Shown: positions 52,952-62,650, numbered from the stretch's first letter. The stretch is 64,000 nt of DNA from Cytobacillus sp. NCCP-133 (GCF_026011715.1 NZ_BRVM01000009.1:1-64000), one strand, 5' to 3'. Numbers and translations: made by a program. The notes: generated by a model not told the origin, from the letters alone.

Positions 52952-52983
52952 AAAAAAACAGAGGGCGCGAGTGCCCTCTGTTT
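52952..52983 (-). terminator. Terminator after the S-layer gene
   Basis: AACAGAGGGC, loop ACTCGC, GCCCTCTGTT followed by T7 on the minus strand. Confidence 0.92.
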
Positions 52984-53008
52984 AATAATGCTATTTTATT
53001 AAACTAAA

Positions 53009-55750
53009 TTATGCTTGGTAAGCATCTCTTAAAGCTTTTAATAAGTTTACAAGCGTTTCAGTAGCTTCTTCTTCATTCGCAGCTGCTAATTTTTCGATTT
53101 CTTCATTTGTAAGATTTCCAACAAATACAGCGATATCTTCTTCAGTAAGTTCTACATCGCCAAATTTTTCTGTTAGAACTTCAACGTCTTCAGCAGTTAA
53201 AGCATTAACAGCATTTTCAATTGCTTTAATTTCTTCAACAGATGCATTCTCAAGCTCTAAAGCTGGAAGGCCTGCATCTTCCCCAGCAGCAGCTTTAATT
53301 GCATCATTCACTGCTGCAGCAAGAGCATCCTGGTCCTGGATTGTTAAATCAAACGCATAAGTTCCGCCACCATAGTTATCATCTAGCGTAACGACCACAG
53401 TAGTATTAACATCAGATGCTACATCTGCAACTGTCAATGTTTGAGCAGCTGCATTATAAGAAAGCTTGCCTTCTGCATCAACAATAGACTTAATTGCTAC
53501 ACCGTTTTCAAATGGGTTGGCTTCATCATCTGCAAGTTCTGTAGCAAAAGTAGCTTCCAGGTCATCGACAAACCCTGCCAGTTCTTCTGTTTCAAGGATA
53601 GTAACTGCATCCACATCTTCTGCTAGATCTACAGAAGTGATTTGCGGAGTAGAGTTTTCTATAGTAACGGTTGCAGTTGCACGTACAACACTGCCTTCTA
53701 GAAGCTGGATAGTAGCAGTACCTTCAGATACAGCTGTAACTGTTCCGTTTTCAGTATTAACAGTTGCAACATCTGTATTTAAAGACTTTAGAGTGAAACC
53801 AAGATCTGCAGCAGTAGTTACACCAGACTTCACATCGCCCTTGTATTCTTCTACAGAAAGCTGAACTGTGTCATCTGCCGCATCGAAAATATCTAATGTT
53901 AAATCATCAGATTCAGAATCACTATCAGCAACAGCTAACTTATAGCCATCTACATCTTCATCAGAAACATCGATAATTGTTAGTGATACAGTTCCAATTG
54001 TAGTTTCTCCAGATTTAACAACTAATGTTTCAGTTCCTTCAGCAACCGTCAGGCCATCTACTACTAGTTTGGAATCATCAGTAGTGTATGAAGCTTTCAA
54101 GCCCTTTACAACTTCTGAATCTTCTGTTTGTGTTTCAACTGTCAATGTTTTATTAGAACGAAGCTTTTCTCCGTATTGGTCTAAAACAGTTAATTCTACA
54201 GACTGATTAGAACCAGCTTGGATTGTTGCTGCATTTTCTTCAACACTGTAAGCTTTTTGTGGTGCCACAACGGTAAGATTATATGATACAGACTTATCGT
54301 TTACTGAAACTGTAATAGTAGTGCTGCCAGCTTTTAAAGGTGTGATCTTACCAGAGCTGCTGACAAGTGCTACCGTTGGGTTGCTAGAAGAATAGTTGAT
54401 TTGTCCTGTTACATTTTCAGGAAGATGAGCATTGTCACCAGTGTTCTGATCAATTGTTTCACCTTGGAAGTTAACACCTTTCGTAACAACTACATTAGGT
54501 GTCTCTTCTATAGTAATATAGTCAAGACCCCAAACTTTACCATTTTCCACTAAAGATAGTTCAGTTGGAGCTACTACAACATCTGCGCTTGTAGCTGTTA
54601 CAGTTTGAAGATCTGACTCAAAAGTTTTTCCTTCAGCGTCAGTTACTACCACCTTATATTGGAATGAGTAACCTTCTGTAAGTTCGTTTTTAAGCTGACC
54701 AGTTTCACTTGCTGACTTTCCGCCTTCAAATACAGCTTTAGTGGATTGGAATTCAACTTTATACCCAGCTTCAACAAGCTCTTGAATAGAGATTGCTTCA
54801 CCTTTGTTAATTTCAAAGCTTACAAATTGAGGGTTTTCAAGTTTTCCGCTGGCAACTTTTGTTGTTGTAGCTTCTACACTATCAACAATTAGTTCACCTT
54901 TCTCAACAATTACTTTAACTGAAGCTTTAAGATCCGTGCCTTCTACAGTACCTTCAACTACATACTCACCAGGAGCAGAGAAGTCTGTTTCTTCCCAAGC
55001 AACCGCAACATCTTCTTTGCTGTCATCAGAATAAGTAACTTCCACCACTTCAGGAAGGACAACTTCTTCACCTTCAACCACAGTGATGTCAGCTACTGGA
55101 GAGATAGCAGTAATTTCTGTTGCTGGCATTTCCATTGCACGGTATAAGAATGTAGCAAAGTGTCCTCGGCTTACGTTGCCTTTAGGATCGAATGAGCCGT
55201 CAGCTTTACCCGTTGTGATTCCGTACTGAGCAAGGATTTTTACGTTTTCTTTATGTGATTCACTGATTTTTTCCGAGTCAGTGAAAGTAACTTCTTCACC
55301 AGTGTCTTCTAAGTTAAATGCACGAACAATTACAGAAGCCATTTGCTCACGAGTTAGTTCGTCTCCAGCTCCGAAGATTGTTCCGTTCGCTTTACCGCCG
55401 AAGATTCCAGCTGCTTTTGTAGCTGCTGCTGCTTCAGCAAATACTGATTGATCACTCACATCTTCGAAAGCGTCAAGATCAGAAGGAATATCTAAATCTA
55501 ATGCTGCAGTTAATAGGTTAGCAGCTTGTCCGCGGTTAAGGATGACGGAAGAACGGAAAGTTCCATCTGGATAACCGTTGATGATTCCATCTTGAGCCAG
55601 AGCCATGATTTCAGTGTATGCCCAATGTCCTTCTTTAATATCAGAGAAAGATTTTACATCTGCACTTGCTGCTGGAGCGATTGCAGAAGCTACTACTGCA
55701 GCTGTTACAGATCCAGCGATGAATTTACGCATGTTAGTTTTTGAAGCCAT
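53009..55750 (-). CDS. S-layer protein with three N-terminal SLH domains
   Basis: 913 residues: signal peptide (MASKTNMRKFIAGSVTAAVV, cleavage after ASA), three SLH domains (about 30-215, with ILNRGQAANLL, ELTREQMASVI and VSRGHFATFL), then acidic beta-rich Ig-like domains (Big_4-like near 235-285, Big_2 near 395-500 and 620-700) and an acidic helical tail. It should form the surface lattice and bind the pyruvylated polymer made via csaB. ATG 55750 with AGGAGG 11 bases upstream is preferred. The leader carries a palindrome. Confidence 0.93.
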   Translation of the reverse strand: MASKTNMRKFIAGSVTAAVVASAIAPAASADVKSFSDIKEGHWAYTEIMALAQDGIINGYPDGTFRSSVILNRGQAANLLTAALDLDIPSDLDAFEDVSDQSVFAEAAAATKAAGIFGGKANGTIFGAGDELTREQMASVIVRAFNLEDTGEEVTFTDSEKISESHKENVKILAQYGITTGKADGSFDPKGNVSRGHFATFLYRAMEMPATEITAISPVADITVVEGEEVVLPEVVEVTYSDDSKEDVAVAWEETDFSAPGEYVVEGTVEGTDLKASVKVIVEKGELIVDSVEATTTKVASGKLENPQFVSFEINKGEAISIQELVEAGYKVEFQSTKAVFEGGKSASETGQLKNELTEGYSFQYKVVVTDAEGKTFESDLQTVTATSADVVVAPTELSLVENGKVWGLDYITIEETPNVVVTKGVNFQGETIDQNTGDNAHLPENVTGQINYSSSNPTVALVSSSGKITPLKAGSTTITVSVNDKSVSYNLTVVAPQKAYSVEENAATIQAGSNQSVELTVLDQYGEKLRSNKTLTVETQTEDSEVVKGLKASYTTDDSKLVVDGLTVAEGTETLVVKSGETTIGTVSLTIIDVSDEDVDGYKLAVADSDSESDDLTLDIFDAADDTVQLSVEEYKGDVKSGVTTAADLGFTLKSLNTDVATVNTENGTVTAVSEGTATIQLLEGSVVRATATVTIENSTPQITSVDLAEDVDAVTILETEELAGFVDDLEATFATELADDEANPFENGVAIKSIVDAEGKLSYNAAAQTLTVADVASDVNTTVVVTLDDNYGGGTYAFDLTIQDQDALAAAVNDAIKAAAGEDAGLPALELENASVEEIKAIENAVNALTAEDVEVLTEKFGDVELTEEDIAVFVGNLTNEEIEKLAAANEEEATETLVNLLKALRDAYQA

Positions 55751-55775
55751 TTTAAACAATTCCTCCTAGTATATA

Positions 55776-55790
55776 TAGATTAGTAATCTA
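55776..55790 (-). promoter_or_regulatory. Palindrome in the S-layer leader
   Basis: TAGATTA-C-TAATCTA lies 25-40 bases before the start codon, just ahead of the ribosome site. It may stabilise the mRNA, as leaders of S-layer genes often do, or be an operator. Confidence 0.45.
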
Positions 55791-56297
55791 CTAAAATAAT
55801 GATCGCAATGAAGATGCTGTTAACTTTGTATGTATTATCCCATTGCTGACATTTTTATACTAACATGACATTTAGAGATAATCATACAGGTTAATCTTGG
55901 CAATAGTGGAATCATTAATCAAATTAGTCTTACTAATTTATCATCTACATGTATTTTTAGGCATTTTTATATTATTTATTTCCTATTATCTTAAAAATTA
56001 CCAACCTTGCTGCATCAAGGATTTTCCATCAAAAGATAATCTAAGTGGACTATTTTTCTTTAATTTTCTAATAAAAGGGGTTATTTCAAAAATGATGAAT
56101 TAGTCCTGTGTTTTTTCCATTTAATATTTCTGTAACACTACTTGGAGATATAGATTCATTTTTAATTTTGATAGATTTAAAACTAATTGAAGGTGGAAGA
56201 ACAGAATAAAAGGGATCTTTAAGATGGGAGTTTTAAAGTTTCGATGGGATGAAAGACGGTTAATTGCCAGAAAGAGTTAAAGGTACCTGAAGGGAAA
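55791..56297. other. AT-rich intergenic stretch upstream of the S-layer gene
   Basis: About 500 bp with no supported gene. A weak hydrophobic open frame at 55897-56103 lacks ribosome site and ATG. The S-layer promoter should lie here; GATAAT near 55835 is a possible -10. Confidence 0.45.
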
Positions 56298-56376
56298 TAA
56301 AAAAGGAGCTATTCCACTGAAGAAAATAGCTCCTAAAGGACGAGGTCATCTATATAGGATGAATAGATTTCCTCGG
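56298..56376 (-). ncRNA. Candidate small RNA, minus strand
   Basis: A TATAAT box (56383-56388, minus strand) is followed by hairpin CGAGG ... ATCTAT/ATAGAT ... CCTCG (56341-56375), then AGGAGCTATT/AATAGCTCCT with T6 as terminator. No frame of length fits. Several GGA triplets sit in it. The -35 is weak. Confidence 0.4.
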
Positions 56377-56631
56377 CTGGTAATTATATTTTACCGTTTT
56401 AGCAACTTTATGAATACTTGAAAAATATGGTACGAGTTCATTCGAGACAATGAACTGGATTTATTTACCTTTACTTGTATCCTTATATCTATTTTTCTGC
56501 TTATGACCAAAATCATTAATTTAAACCAATTCACTTACATTTTTACATAATATTTACTAACAATAAAATTTTTGGTATTTATTCCATAAAATATGGGTAT
56601 TTTATTTAAAAAAATATGGATATAATAATCA

Positions 56632-56738
56632 TGCGATAAGCTTTTGGCTGGTAAACCAGCCGTAACCCACTGGTGGTTCGGTGGGTCTTTTTTTTTGTCT
56701 TTTTCAGGCACCCTTATTTGTTTTGGGTGCTTTTTTTT
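56632..56738 (+). ncRNA. Candidate structured RNA, plus strand
   Basis: A TATAAT box at 56621-56626 is followed by hairpin GGCTGG-TAAA-CCAGCC, a terminator hairpin ACCCAC ... GTGGGT with T9, and a second terminator GCACCC ... GGGTGC with T8. No downstream gene exists on this strand. I do not recognise a known riboswitch in it. Confidence 0.4.
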
Positions 56739-56741
56739 CAT

Positions 56742-56940
56742 CACATTGGTTCATTTGCAACCAATAAGCCAATAGAGTGGTTTTCTTTCCATATTCGATC
56801 AAAGTTTTTTAATGGAACTGGCCTGTTTCCGGCATAAGGTTATATTTCCGGAGTAAATCCCGGCCTTTTCTGCGACTGGATAAACCAGTCTGTATATCCG
56901 CCGCCGCTCGGATTAAAAGGATATGAGGAAGAATACGATT
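56742..56940 (-). pseudogene. C-terminal remnant of an M14 zinc carboxypeptidase
   Basis: In one minus-strand frame the translation reads SGGGYTDWFIQSQKRPGFTP, EI, stop, PYAGNRPVPLKNFDRIW, KENHSIGLLVANEPM, stop. This is the ending of gamma-D-glutamyl-diamino acid peptidases of family M14 (TPEIGPY...VPL...FDRIW). One in-frame TAA interrupts it and the N-terminal catalytic zinc region is missing, so it is a dead fragment. Confidence 0.65.
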
Positions 56941-56968
56941 CTATTTCCAAATAAAAAAAAGAAGGAGG

Positions 56969-57799
56969 TTATCTATATCGTTCTTTTACAAGAGTAAAGC
57001 TTGGCTTATAAGCCTTGCTTATTTGTGAAACACTGGTAAAAAACATTGTCTGCAGACTTACAGAATTTCCATCCAGTTGATTTTCAGACAGCAGATTTTG
57101 ATCCAATGAGTTCTCTTCTATAAAACTGCTCTTTGCTTCACTGGCTTTGTCTATAGAAGTGGGAAATGTTCCGGCAGCCAATTCTTCAACATGCTGTTTA
57201 GCACTGGCGTTTTCCTGAAAATACGGATTCTCATGCCACATATTTTGCTCAAACTTACCTTGTGATAGAACAAGTGAGGAGTTCCACTTACTGTCAAAAT
57301 ACTCATCCCCTGGTTCAGGAACTCCATACCGGCTGGCAAGTTCTGATGTATGGTTCAACCCGACAATATAGGGTACGATTCCAGGTGCATGATTAAAGTC
57401 ATTGATAGCTTCTTCTAAGCTCTTCTCCCACTTTAAGATCTCCCCCTGATCAGCTGAAGCTTTGGCTTCCTGAAGGGATCGAATCTTTGACTCAATTAAA
57501 TTCCCATAGTAAATCTTATTTTGGACCGGCCTCCCATCGACCTGTTCATACCAGGCAGGATGCTGCTTCGCTTGAAATTCATGGTACCTTGTCCAGTCAT
57601 CACTTCGGATTGATTCCATTATCAAGTCATTCCGTTTTATCTTTATATCAAAAAGCGGATTCACTTTTCTGGCCTCATCATCAAAAATAAGCTTCCATGA
57701 ACTCTCTAGAGTCCCAGAAGGTCCGGCATTATTCGTTCTCACAAGCATTCCATTATTCGGAATAGAGCTTTTCATATCTTGAGGAAGAATAACTTTCAT
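56969..57799 (-). CDS. Hypothetical protein
   Basis: 276 residues, not recognised. Hydrophilic, rich in tryptophan, tyrosine and asparagine, without signal peptide or membrane segment; helix is likely near residues 100-135. AAGGGG precedes ATG 57799. It lies beside the M14 remnant and upstream of the divergent SLH endopeptidase gene; no functional hint. Confidence 0.7.
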   Translation of the reverse strand: MKVILPQDMKSSIPNNGMLVRTNNAGPSGTLESSWKLIFDDEARKVNPLFDIKIKRNDLIMESIRSDDWTRYHEFQAKQHPAWYEQVDGRPVQNKIYYGNLIESKIRSLQEAKASADQGEILKWEKSLEEAINDFNHAPGIVPYIVGLNHTSELASRYGVPEPGDEYFDSKWNSSLVLSQGKFEQNMWHENPYFQENASAKQHVEELAAGTFPTSIDKASEAKSSFIEENSLDQNLLSENQLDGNSVSLQTMFFTSVSQISKAYKPSFTLVKERYR

Positions 57800-57996
57800 C
57801 TTTTTCCCCTTTCGACAATTGTTTCCAATATTATAGCATATAAGGACTAGTTCCCAATACCTTTTTTAGTCATAAATTCACATTATTCCCCTTCTTTACT
57901 GATCAGAACCAAATTTGTTACCTAAATGTAAAATAGAAAAATTCGACAATATGCTATGATTTAGGTGTGAAAACAAGCGAAAGAGGGTATATGAAT

Positions 57997-58989
57997 ATGT
58001 TAAAACGCAAAATTATGACATTCTTTGCAGCAATCATCTGTTTAACACTATTCTTCCAGGAAAAAACAGAGGCCGCAGAACCTATTAATTATAATCAGCT
58101 GGTGCCCCTCTCAAAACTTTACATCGGTGTACCCTATCAATTTGGCGGGACAAGCCCTGTTGGGTTTGACTGTTCCGGATACATACAATTTGTTTATAAA
58201 AAAATCGGCATTCATCTTCCAAGAATGACAAGCGACCAATTCCATACAGGTGTAAGTGTCGATAAAAGAAACCTAAGGGTTGGCGATCTTGTATTCTTTG
58301 AAACATACAAAAAAGGGCCTTCCCATTCCGGGATCTACCTTGGGAATAACGAATTTATCCATGCTTCATCTTCAAAAGGAGTCATGATATCAAAGATTGA
58401 TGATCCTTATTATTGGGGACCGCGCTATTTGGGAGCGAAAAGAGTATTAAACTATCAATTGCCATTAGGGAAGTTTAAGGATATTCCCAGCAGCTTTTGG
58501 GCAGAAGACCAGATATCAGATTTAAATAAAAAGGAAATTATCGTTGGATATGAAGGCAGTCAGTTTAAGCCTGACTTGGATATGACACGTGCAGAGGTTG
58601 CTGCTCTCATTGCCGAAGTATTTGAATTAAATATCGCTGACCGTTCCAGTAAGTTTAAGGATGTGCCAAAAGATTATTGGGCTCTTGGGGCCATAAATGC
58701 CGTACAAAAAGCAGGTATCATCAAAGGAGATTCTACAGGCAGCTTCAGGCCAGAAGAAACTCTTTCAAGAGAGCATCTTGCATTAATTTTCACAAGAGCC
58801 TTTGACCTTACCCCTGTGAAGACACCGGTTGATTTTAAAGATATTCCAAAGGACTACTATGCTGCTGATGCAATTCAAAGACTGGCAGCATCCGGCATTA
58901 CAACAGGTAAGGAAGACGGCACCTTTGCACCAAAACAGCTTGTTAACAGAACTCAATTCGCCGTCTTTCTTTCTAGAGGAATGAAGTAA
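57997..58989 (+). CDS. SLH-anchored NlpC/P60 endopeptidase
   Basis: 330 residues: signal peptide (MLKRKIMTFFAAIICLTLFF), then an NlpC/P60 domain (about 30-150) with the catalytic cysteine in GFDCSGYIQFVY, the histidine in SHSGIYLGNN and the third residue in FIHASSSKG. Three SLH domains follow (about 155-330). It cuts the D-glutamyl-diamino acid bond in stem peptides. ATG 57997 has GAGGG nine bases upstream. A terminator follows. Confidence 0.93.
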   Translation: MLKRKIMTFFAAIICLTLFFQEKTEAAEPINYNQLVPLSKLYIGVPYQFGGTSPVGFDCSGYIQFVYKKIGIHLPRMTSDQFHTGVSVDKRNLRVGDLVFFETYKKGPSHSGIYLGNNEFIHASSSKGVMISKIDDPYYWGPRYLGAKRVLNYQLPLGKFKDIPSSFWAEDQISDLNKKEIIVGYEGSQFKPDLDMTRAEVAALIAEVFELNIADRSSKFKDVPKDYWALGAINAVQKAGIIKGDSTGSFRPEETLSREHLALIFTRAFDLTPVKTPVDFKDIPKDYYAADAIQRLAASGITTGKEDGTFAPKQLVNRTQFAVFLSRGMK

Positions 58990-58994
58990 AAGAC

Positions 58995-59033
58995 AAAAAA
59001 CAGCCGCTATTTTACTAGACGGCTGTTTTTTTC
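58995..59033 (+). terminator. Terminator after the NlpC/P60 gene
   Basis: AAACAGCCG and CGGCTGTTT with a 13-base loop and T7. Confidence 0.88.
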
Positions 59034-59035
59034 TT

Positions 59036-59101
59036 ACTATCAGAATTTTTATCCTTTTGAACTTTGATAACTGTCTAGCTCCAGGCGCCCTGCGCTTTTC
59101 T
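59036..59101. repeat. Partial copy of a Bacillaceae repeat
   Basis: TATCAGAATTTTTATCCTTT, then GATAACTGTCTAGCTCCAGG match the end of the element at 62337-62475 (inverted) and the copy near 36755. Confidence 0.6.
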
Positions 59102-59104
59102 TGT

Positions 59105-60367
59105 TTATTTTAATACATTCATTGTGCGTACTAAAATTACTGCGAAGTGAGATCTTTTTGTAGGATCATTGGGACGGAACCTTCCATCTTCGTAACCGTT
59201 TACGATATCATTGGAAGCGAGCGTATTTATATACTCTTTCGCCCAAAAGCCAGAATGCACGTCCTTAAAGTGCGTTTGCCTTTTTGGCTGTAAATCAAAA
59301 GCCAAAGTGATAATTTTAGACATTTGTGCTCTGGTTAAATGACTGTCAGGATTGAATTTTTCAGCACTTTGGAACAAGCCAACCTCTGTCATTTTTGCAA
59401 TTTCATAGTAAGCAGGATGGTTTTTATCCACATCCTGAAAGCCCGGGTCTATAGGGACTGAGGCTGTAACAGGAATGACGTGCGCAAGCGCAGCAGCAGC
59501 CTCTGCTTTGGTTATTGGCTTTTCAGGCAGAAAGGAAAACTCTGATCTCCCGGCTAAAACGCCAGCGTTGACAAGCATCATAATCTCTTTATAAGCCCAA
59601 TAGCTATCTTTGATATCATTGTATTGTGGCCAAAGCTTCGAAATTGAGAACTTTTCAAAGAATGCATCGGCCATCAGCTGGTAACCTTCTAAAGATGGGT
59701 GAACATCATTTGGTTTTGGAACGTACTTTGACCCAGTTAATCCAAACTTATCATCCACAGGAACAAATATCCCATGTCCTGCCTCTGCTGCCTTTTCAAT
59801 CGCTGCGTTCAGCAACTGGCTTATTTTAATTAATTCTTCTTTCTTCTCCCCTTCTAGCTGCGGAAAAGGAAAATAGTAACCCATAACATAAACTTGAATT
59901 TTAGGATTAAGTTCTTTTATCTGTTTGACAGTCATGGCTATGTTTTCAAAAACACCGGCTAATGCAGAACGAACTGTCTCAGAATCATAAGTAAATTCAC
60001 CTGTCTCGTGAATCTTTATTTGCCTTAACAGGTCATTGGCCCCTGCTGAAATAGTCACCAGGTTGGCTCTTTGCAAATCTATTTTGACATCTTCCTTTTG
60101 AATGCCCGCAAAGACTTGCTTGGAAGTAGCACCTGGCACACTGTATTCTTTTGTGAAATAGTGCAGCTTTCCATCCTTCAAAAGCCGGTCAGCAATCATA
60201 TCTGCATAACCTCTCCCAACCTGCTTGTCCGGTGTCATGCCGGCTGCCAGGGAATCACCCAGTGCTATATAATGAATAGCTCCTGCCTCTGTGGTAGCTT
60301 TTGCAGGTGAATGGAAAGTGCCCAGCATAAGCAAAAACACTAATAGCATCGATAGAGTTTTCTTCAT
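59105..60367 (-). CDS. SLH-anchored GDSL/SGNH esterase
   Basis: 420 residues: signal peptide (about 1-25), an SGNH hydrolase domain (about 30-230) with block I IALGDSLAAGM, block III ISAGANDLL and block V NDVHPSLEGYQ, giving serine, asparagine and the aspartate/histidine pair, then three SLH domains (about 235-420). It probably deacylates surface glycans or lipids. GGGGGGCG precedes ATG 60367. Confidence 0.93.
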   Translation of the reverse strand: MKKTLSMLLVFLLMLGTFHSPAKATTEAGAIHYIALGDSLAAGMTPDKQVGRGYADMIADRLLKDGKLHYFTKEYSVPGATSKQVFAGIQKEDVKIDLQRANLVTISAGANDLLRQIKIHETGEFTYDSETVRSALAGVFENIAMTVKQIKELNPKIQVYVMGYYFPFPQLEGEKKEELIKISQLLNAAIEKAAEAGHGIFVPVDDKFGLTGSKYVPKPNDVHPSLEGYQLMADAFFEKFSISKLWPQYNDIKDSYWAYKEIMMLVNAGVLAGRSEFSFLPEKPITKAEAAAALAHVIPVTASVPIDPGFQDVDKNHPAYYEIAKMTEVGLFQSAEKFNPDSHLTRAQMSKIITLAFDLQPKRQTHFKDVHSGFWAKEYINTLASNDIVNGYEDGRFRPNDPTKRSHFAVILVRTMNVLK

Positions 60368-60511
60368 GTCTCGCCCCCCTCAAATTTTAGTGTACATACC
60401 TATTTTATAAAAACATTCTTTATGAAGAACGAAAATCATGTCGGCTTATCCCTTTTATTTTCCACTAAATAACGACATTCCTTCTTAATAAACTTGTAGA
60501 TAATAATAGAC

Positions 60512-60540
60512 AAAAGCCGGATCAAAATGATCCGGCTTTA
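60512..60540 (-). terminator. Terminator after the SLH gene at 60545
   Basis: AAGCCGGATC, loop ATTTT, GATCCGGCTT followed by TTGTC on the minus strand. Confidence 0.88.
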
Positions 60541-60544
60541 TGTC

Positions 60545-61615
60545 TTAGTATAATTCCTCTTCATCAAAGAAAGGAAGATAATGATAGATTTTCCATGTTC
60601 CGCTGTTTGAGTCTAACTTCAGATGATAAGCACCGTCCATTTTTGCAGTAAAGTCCATATTAAAATCCTGGCTCTTATAAACGAATGTTCCAATCATTCC
60701 GGTAGCTTCAACTGTTACAAAGCGGTCAGATGCAGAGATTACTTCAAGCTTCAGCTCTTCATCATGAATTTCTGCAGTAAAGGTTCCTTCTTCATCATCC
60801 ATCAGGAATGCTGCCATCCCATATTCAGCAGCCTCTGCTTTATAGAATCCTGCTGCATTTTTTTCGTACAGGGCAGTAAGCTCCTTATATGCAGAAGTTT
60901 CTACTAAGCGATTTTCCGCCTTAATATGGTCATGGAGGAATCCAATTATCTCTTCTTGTGGCACTAGGCTGGATTGTTCCTGCTGCAGTCCTCTGTTGAT
61001 CATAACAATTGCCTGCGCTCTAGTCGCTAAGTTACGTGGTTTGAAAAGATCGCCATAACCCTTTACAATCCCATTCGCCGCTGCTTTGTTAACAAACTCA
61101 AAAGCCCAGTACTCGCTGTCAACATCTGTGAATTTCTGCTTAGTTGCATCAGGGAATTGTACAGTCTTTTCAAAAGCCAGTACAATCATCTTTGTCATTT
61201 GGTCCCGGGTAATATTCGCATTTGGTGCAAAACGGCCATCTTCCTTCCCGCTGATGATTCCTAAACTGCTGGCGGTATTAACGTATTCGTAATACCAATC
61301 TGATGGTTTAACATCACGAAACGTTTTCGCTTTCCCGCTGTTTTTCAACCCTAAAGCATTTACCAGTATTTTCGTGAACTGTGCACGAGTGATCTTATTC
61401 TCAGGCTGAACAGTCATATTTAAATCTTCATCCATATAACCATCTAGAATATCAGCATTAATAAACTTATCCACTTCTTCAAATGCCCAATATTCTTCAT
61501 CGATATCCATCGGGATGTAATGATCGATTGTTTTAGTCCCAGAGGCAAGAGCAAAATGACTTGGAATGAATGTTATGACTAGCCCCAGGGCAAGTAAAAT
61601 TTTTAATAGTTTCAA
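60545..61615 (-). CDS. SLH protein with unknown C-terminal domain
   Basis: 356 residues: signal peptide (MKLLKILLALGLVITFIPSH), three SLH domains (about 35-215, with ITRAQFTKIL, ITRDQMTKMI and ATRAQAIVMI) and a C-terminal part of about 140 residues with an NTF2-like or cystatin-like alpha-beta look (SSLVPQEEIIGFLHDHIKAE, then LDSNSGTWKIYHYLP). The start is TTG 61615 with GAGAGGGG upstream. Confidence 0.87.
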   Translation of the reverse strand: MKLLKILLALGLVITFIPSHFALASGTKTIDHYIPMDIDEEYWAFEEVDKFINADILDGYMDEDLNMTVQPENKITRAQFTKILVNALGLKNSGKAKTFRDVKPSDWYYEYVNTASSLGIISGKEDGRFAPNANITRDQMTKMIVLAFEKTVQFPDATKQKFTDVDSEYWAFEFVNKAAANGIVKGYGDLFKPRNLATRAQAIVMINRGLQQEQSSLVPQEEIIGFLHDHIKAENRLVETSAYKELTALYEKNAAGFYKAEAAEYGMAAFLMDDEEGTFTAEIHDEELKLEVISASDRFVTVEATGMIGTFVYKSQDFNMDFTAKMDGAYHLKLDSNSGTWKIYHYLPFFDEEELY

Positions 61616-61883
61616 GTGTTGGTTCCCCTCTCGAATTGAATGTATCCAAGTTGATAATAGAGGAAAAAAGAGAATTACACCATCGAAAATTAATGGTAAA
61701 GATGAAACTAACCGCTATTATTTGCTAAAAAACCCTTTTTTCTGCTGAAAAAGGGATTAAACCTATCAATTAAAGTCATTTTTTGTAGAAACTTTTGTTG
61801 TTTTATTTCTCAAAATCGCGGTATAAATCTAGTAGAGTGGAAATTGTAAAAATAATACATTCACAATAAAGGAGAGGAATAAT
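61616..61883. other. Intergenic region before the tiny gene at 61884
   Basis: No gene. A CCCTTTTT/GAAAAAGGG hairpin lies near 61732-61757. GTTTTA-N13-CGGTAT before 61884 resembles a sigma-B promoter, but support is weak. Confidence 0.4.
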
Positions 61884-61988
61884 ATGAAGATTAAAGCTGG
61901 AAGCTGGAGAATGTTATCTGTGCAGGATAAAATTTTTATTCTAAAGGCAATCAGTGATCGCTCAAAAATTAAGAGAGATTTCAGATAG
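61884..61988 (+). CDS. Possible tiny basic protein
   Basis: 34 codons from ATG 61884 with an excellent AAAGGAGAGGAATA site, starting MKIKAGSWRMLSVQDKIFIL. Basic and helical; family unknown. Only the ribosome site and composition support it. A further 25-codon frame follows at 62003 without a comparable ribosome site. Confidence 0.45.
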   Translation: MKIKAGSWRMLSVQDKIFILKAISDRSKIKRDFR

Positions 61989-62080
61989 AGAATCCTTATT
62001 ATATGGCCCATGAGAAAACAACATACCGCAAAACCTTCTTCCCTATTAAAAGTTTAAAAGAAATCTTTCCTTTGGATTAA

Positions 62081-62336
62081 CTAATATTTATAAGATTAGC
62101 GATTGACGTTCAGGTTTCGTTGTTGCTTATTCCCCTTTGTACACAATGCCGCATTCGACCAAACAATAGAAAAGACTCCCCTTGCCTAGTCATTTTAATC
62201 CTTTAAGTAGCCCCTTCCATTATAACCCTATAGCTGGCCCTCAACTGCCAGCTTTTCAGCCTTTGCCTTTCCTTCAAAAATGGAAAGAAGCACGATTCTT
62301 CTTCCGTCTATTACAAAGGTTTCCTTACTAGAATAA
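62081..62336. other. Intergenic region
   Basis: No supported gene. A minus-strand open stretch at 62228-62340 (VIDGRRIVLLSIFEGKAKAE) looks protein-like but has no start; possible remnant. Confidence 0.35.
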
Positions 62337-62475
62337 GAAAAGCGCAAGCGCCTTGCCCACCCCCGACAAGCACAAGACGAGCCTCCCGGAAAGGCGTTCT
62401 TTGCCTTTTTGGGAGGCTTGGCTTGTGACCTCGAGGGGGTAGCGCTGGAGCCAGACAGTTATCGACGTTCAAAAA
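62337..62475. repeat. Bacillaceae interspersed repeat, full copy
   Basis: GAAAAGCGCAAGCGCCTTGC at one end and CTGGAGCCAGACAGTTATCG at the other; the interior folds via GAGCCTCCC and GGGAGGCT, and AAAGGC and TGCCTTT. Partial copies lie at 59036 and 36755. This type of element is frequent in Bacillus-group genomes (from memory). Confidence 0.75.
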
Positions 62476-62650
62476 TTATATACTTTCTTATCCTTTAAAA
62501 AGAAAAATTCACCATTGAAATTCTGTATGCTTTACTATATGTTCATTAAGAAGTTAAGCTTTTTAAAATTTGCTGGCATAAAGTGAATTCCATATAATAA
62601 AAAGCATATGGATAACATTTCAAAAGGGAACTGAAACTAGGGGTGAATCT

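Noticed and set aside
55897..56103. Hydrophobic 68-codon plus-strand frame
   Set aside because: TTG start without ribosome site in AT-rich DNA where such frames arise by chance.
56535..56744. 69-codon minus-strand frame
   Set aside because: It spans the hairpins of the candidate RNA; composition is random.
62228..62340. Open stretch reading VIDGRRIVLLSIFEGKAKAE
   Set aside because: Protein-like but only about 35 codons with no start, running into a repeat; chance cannot be excluded.
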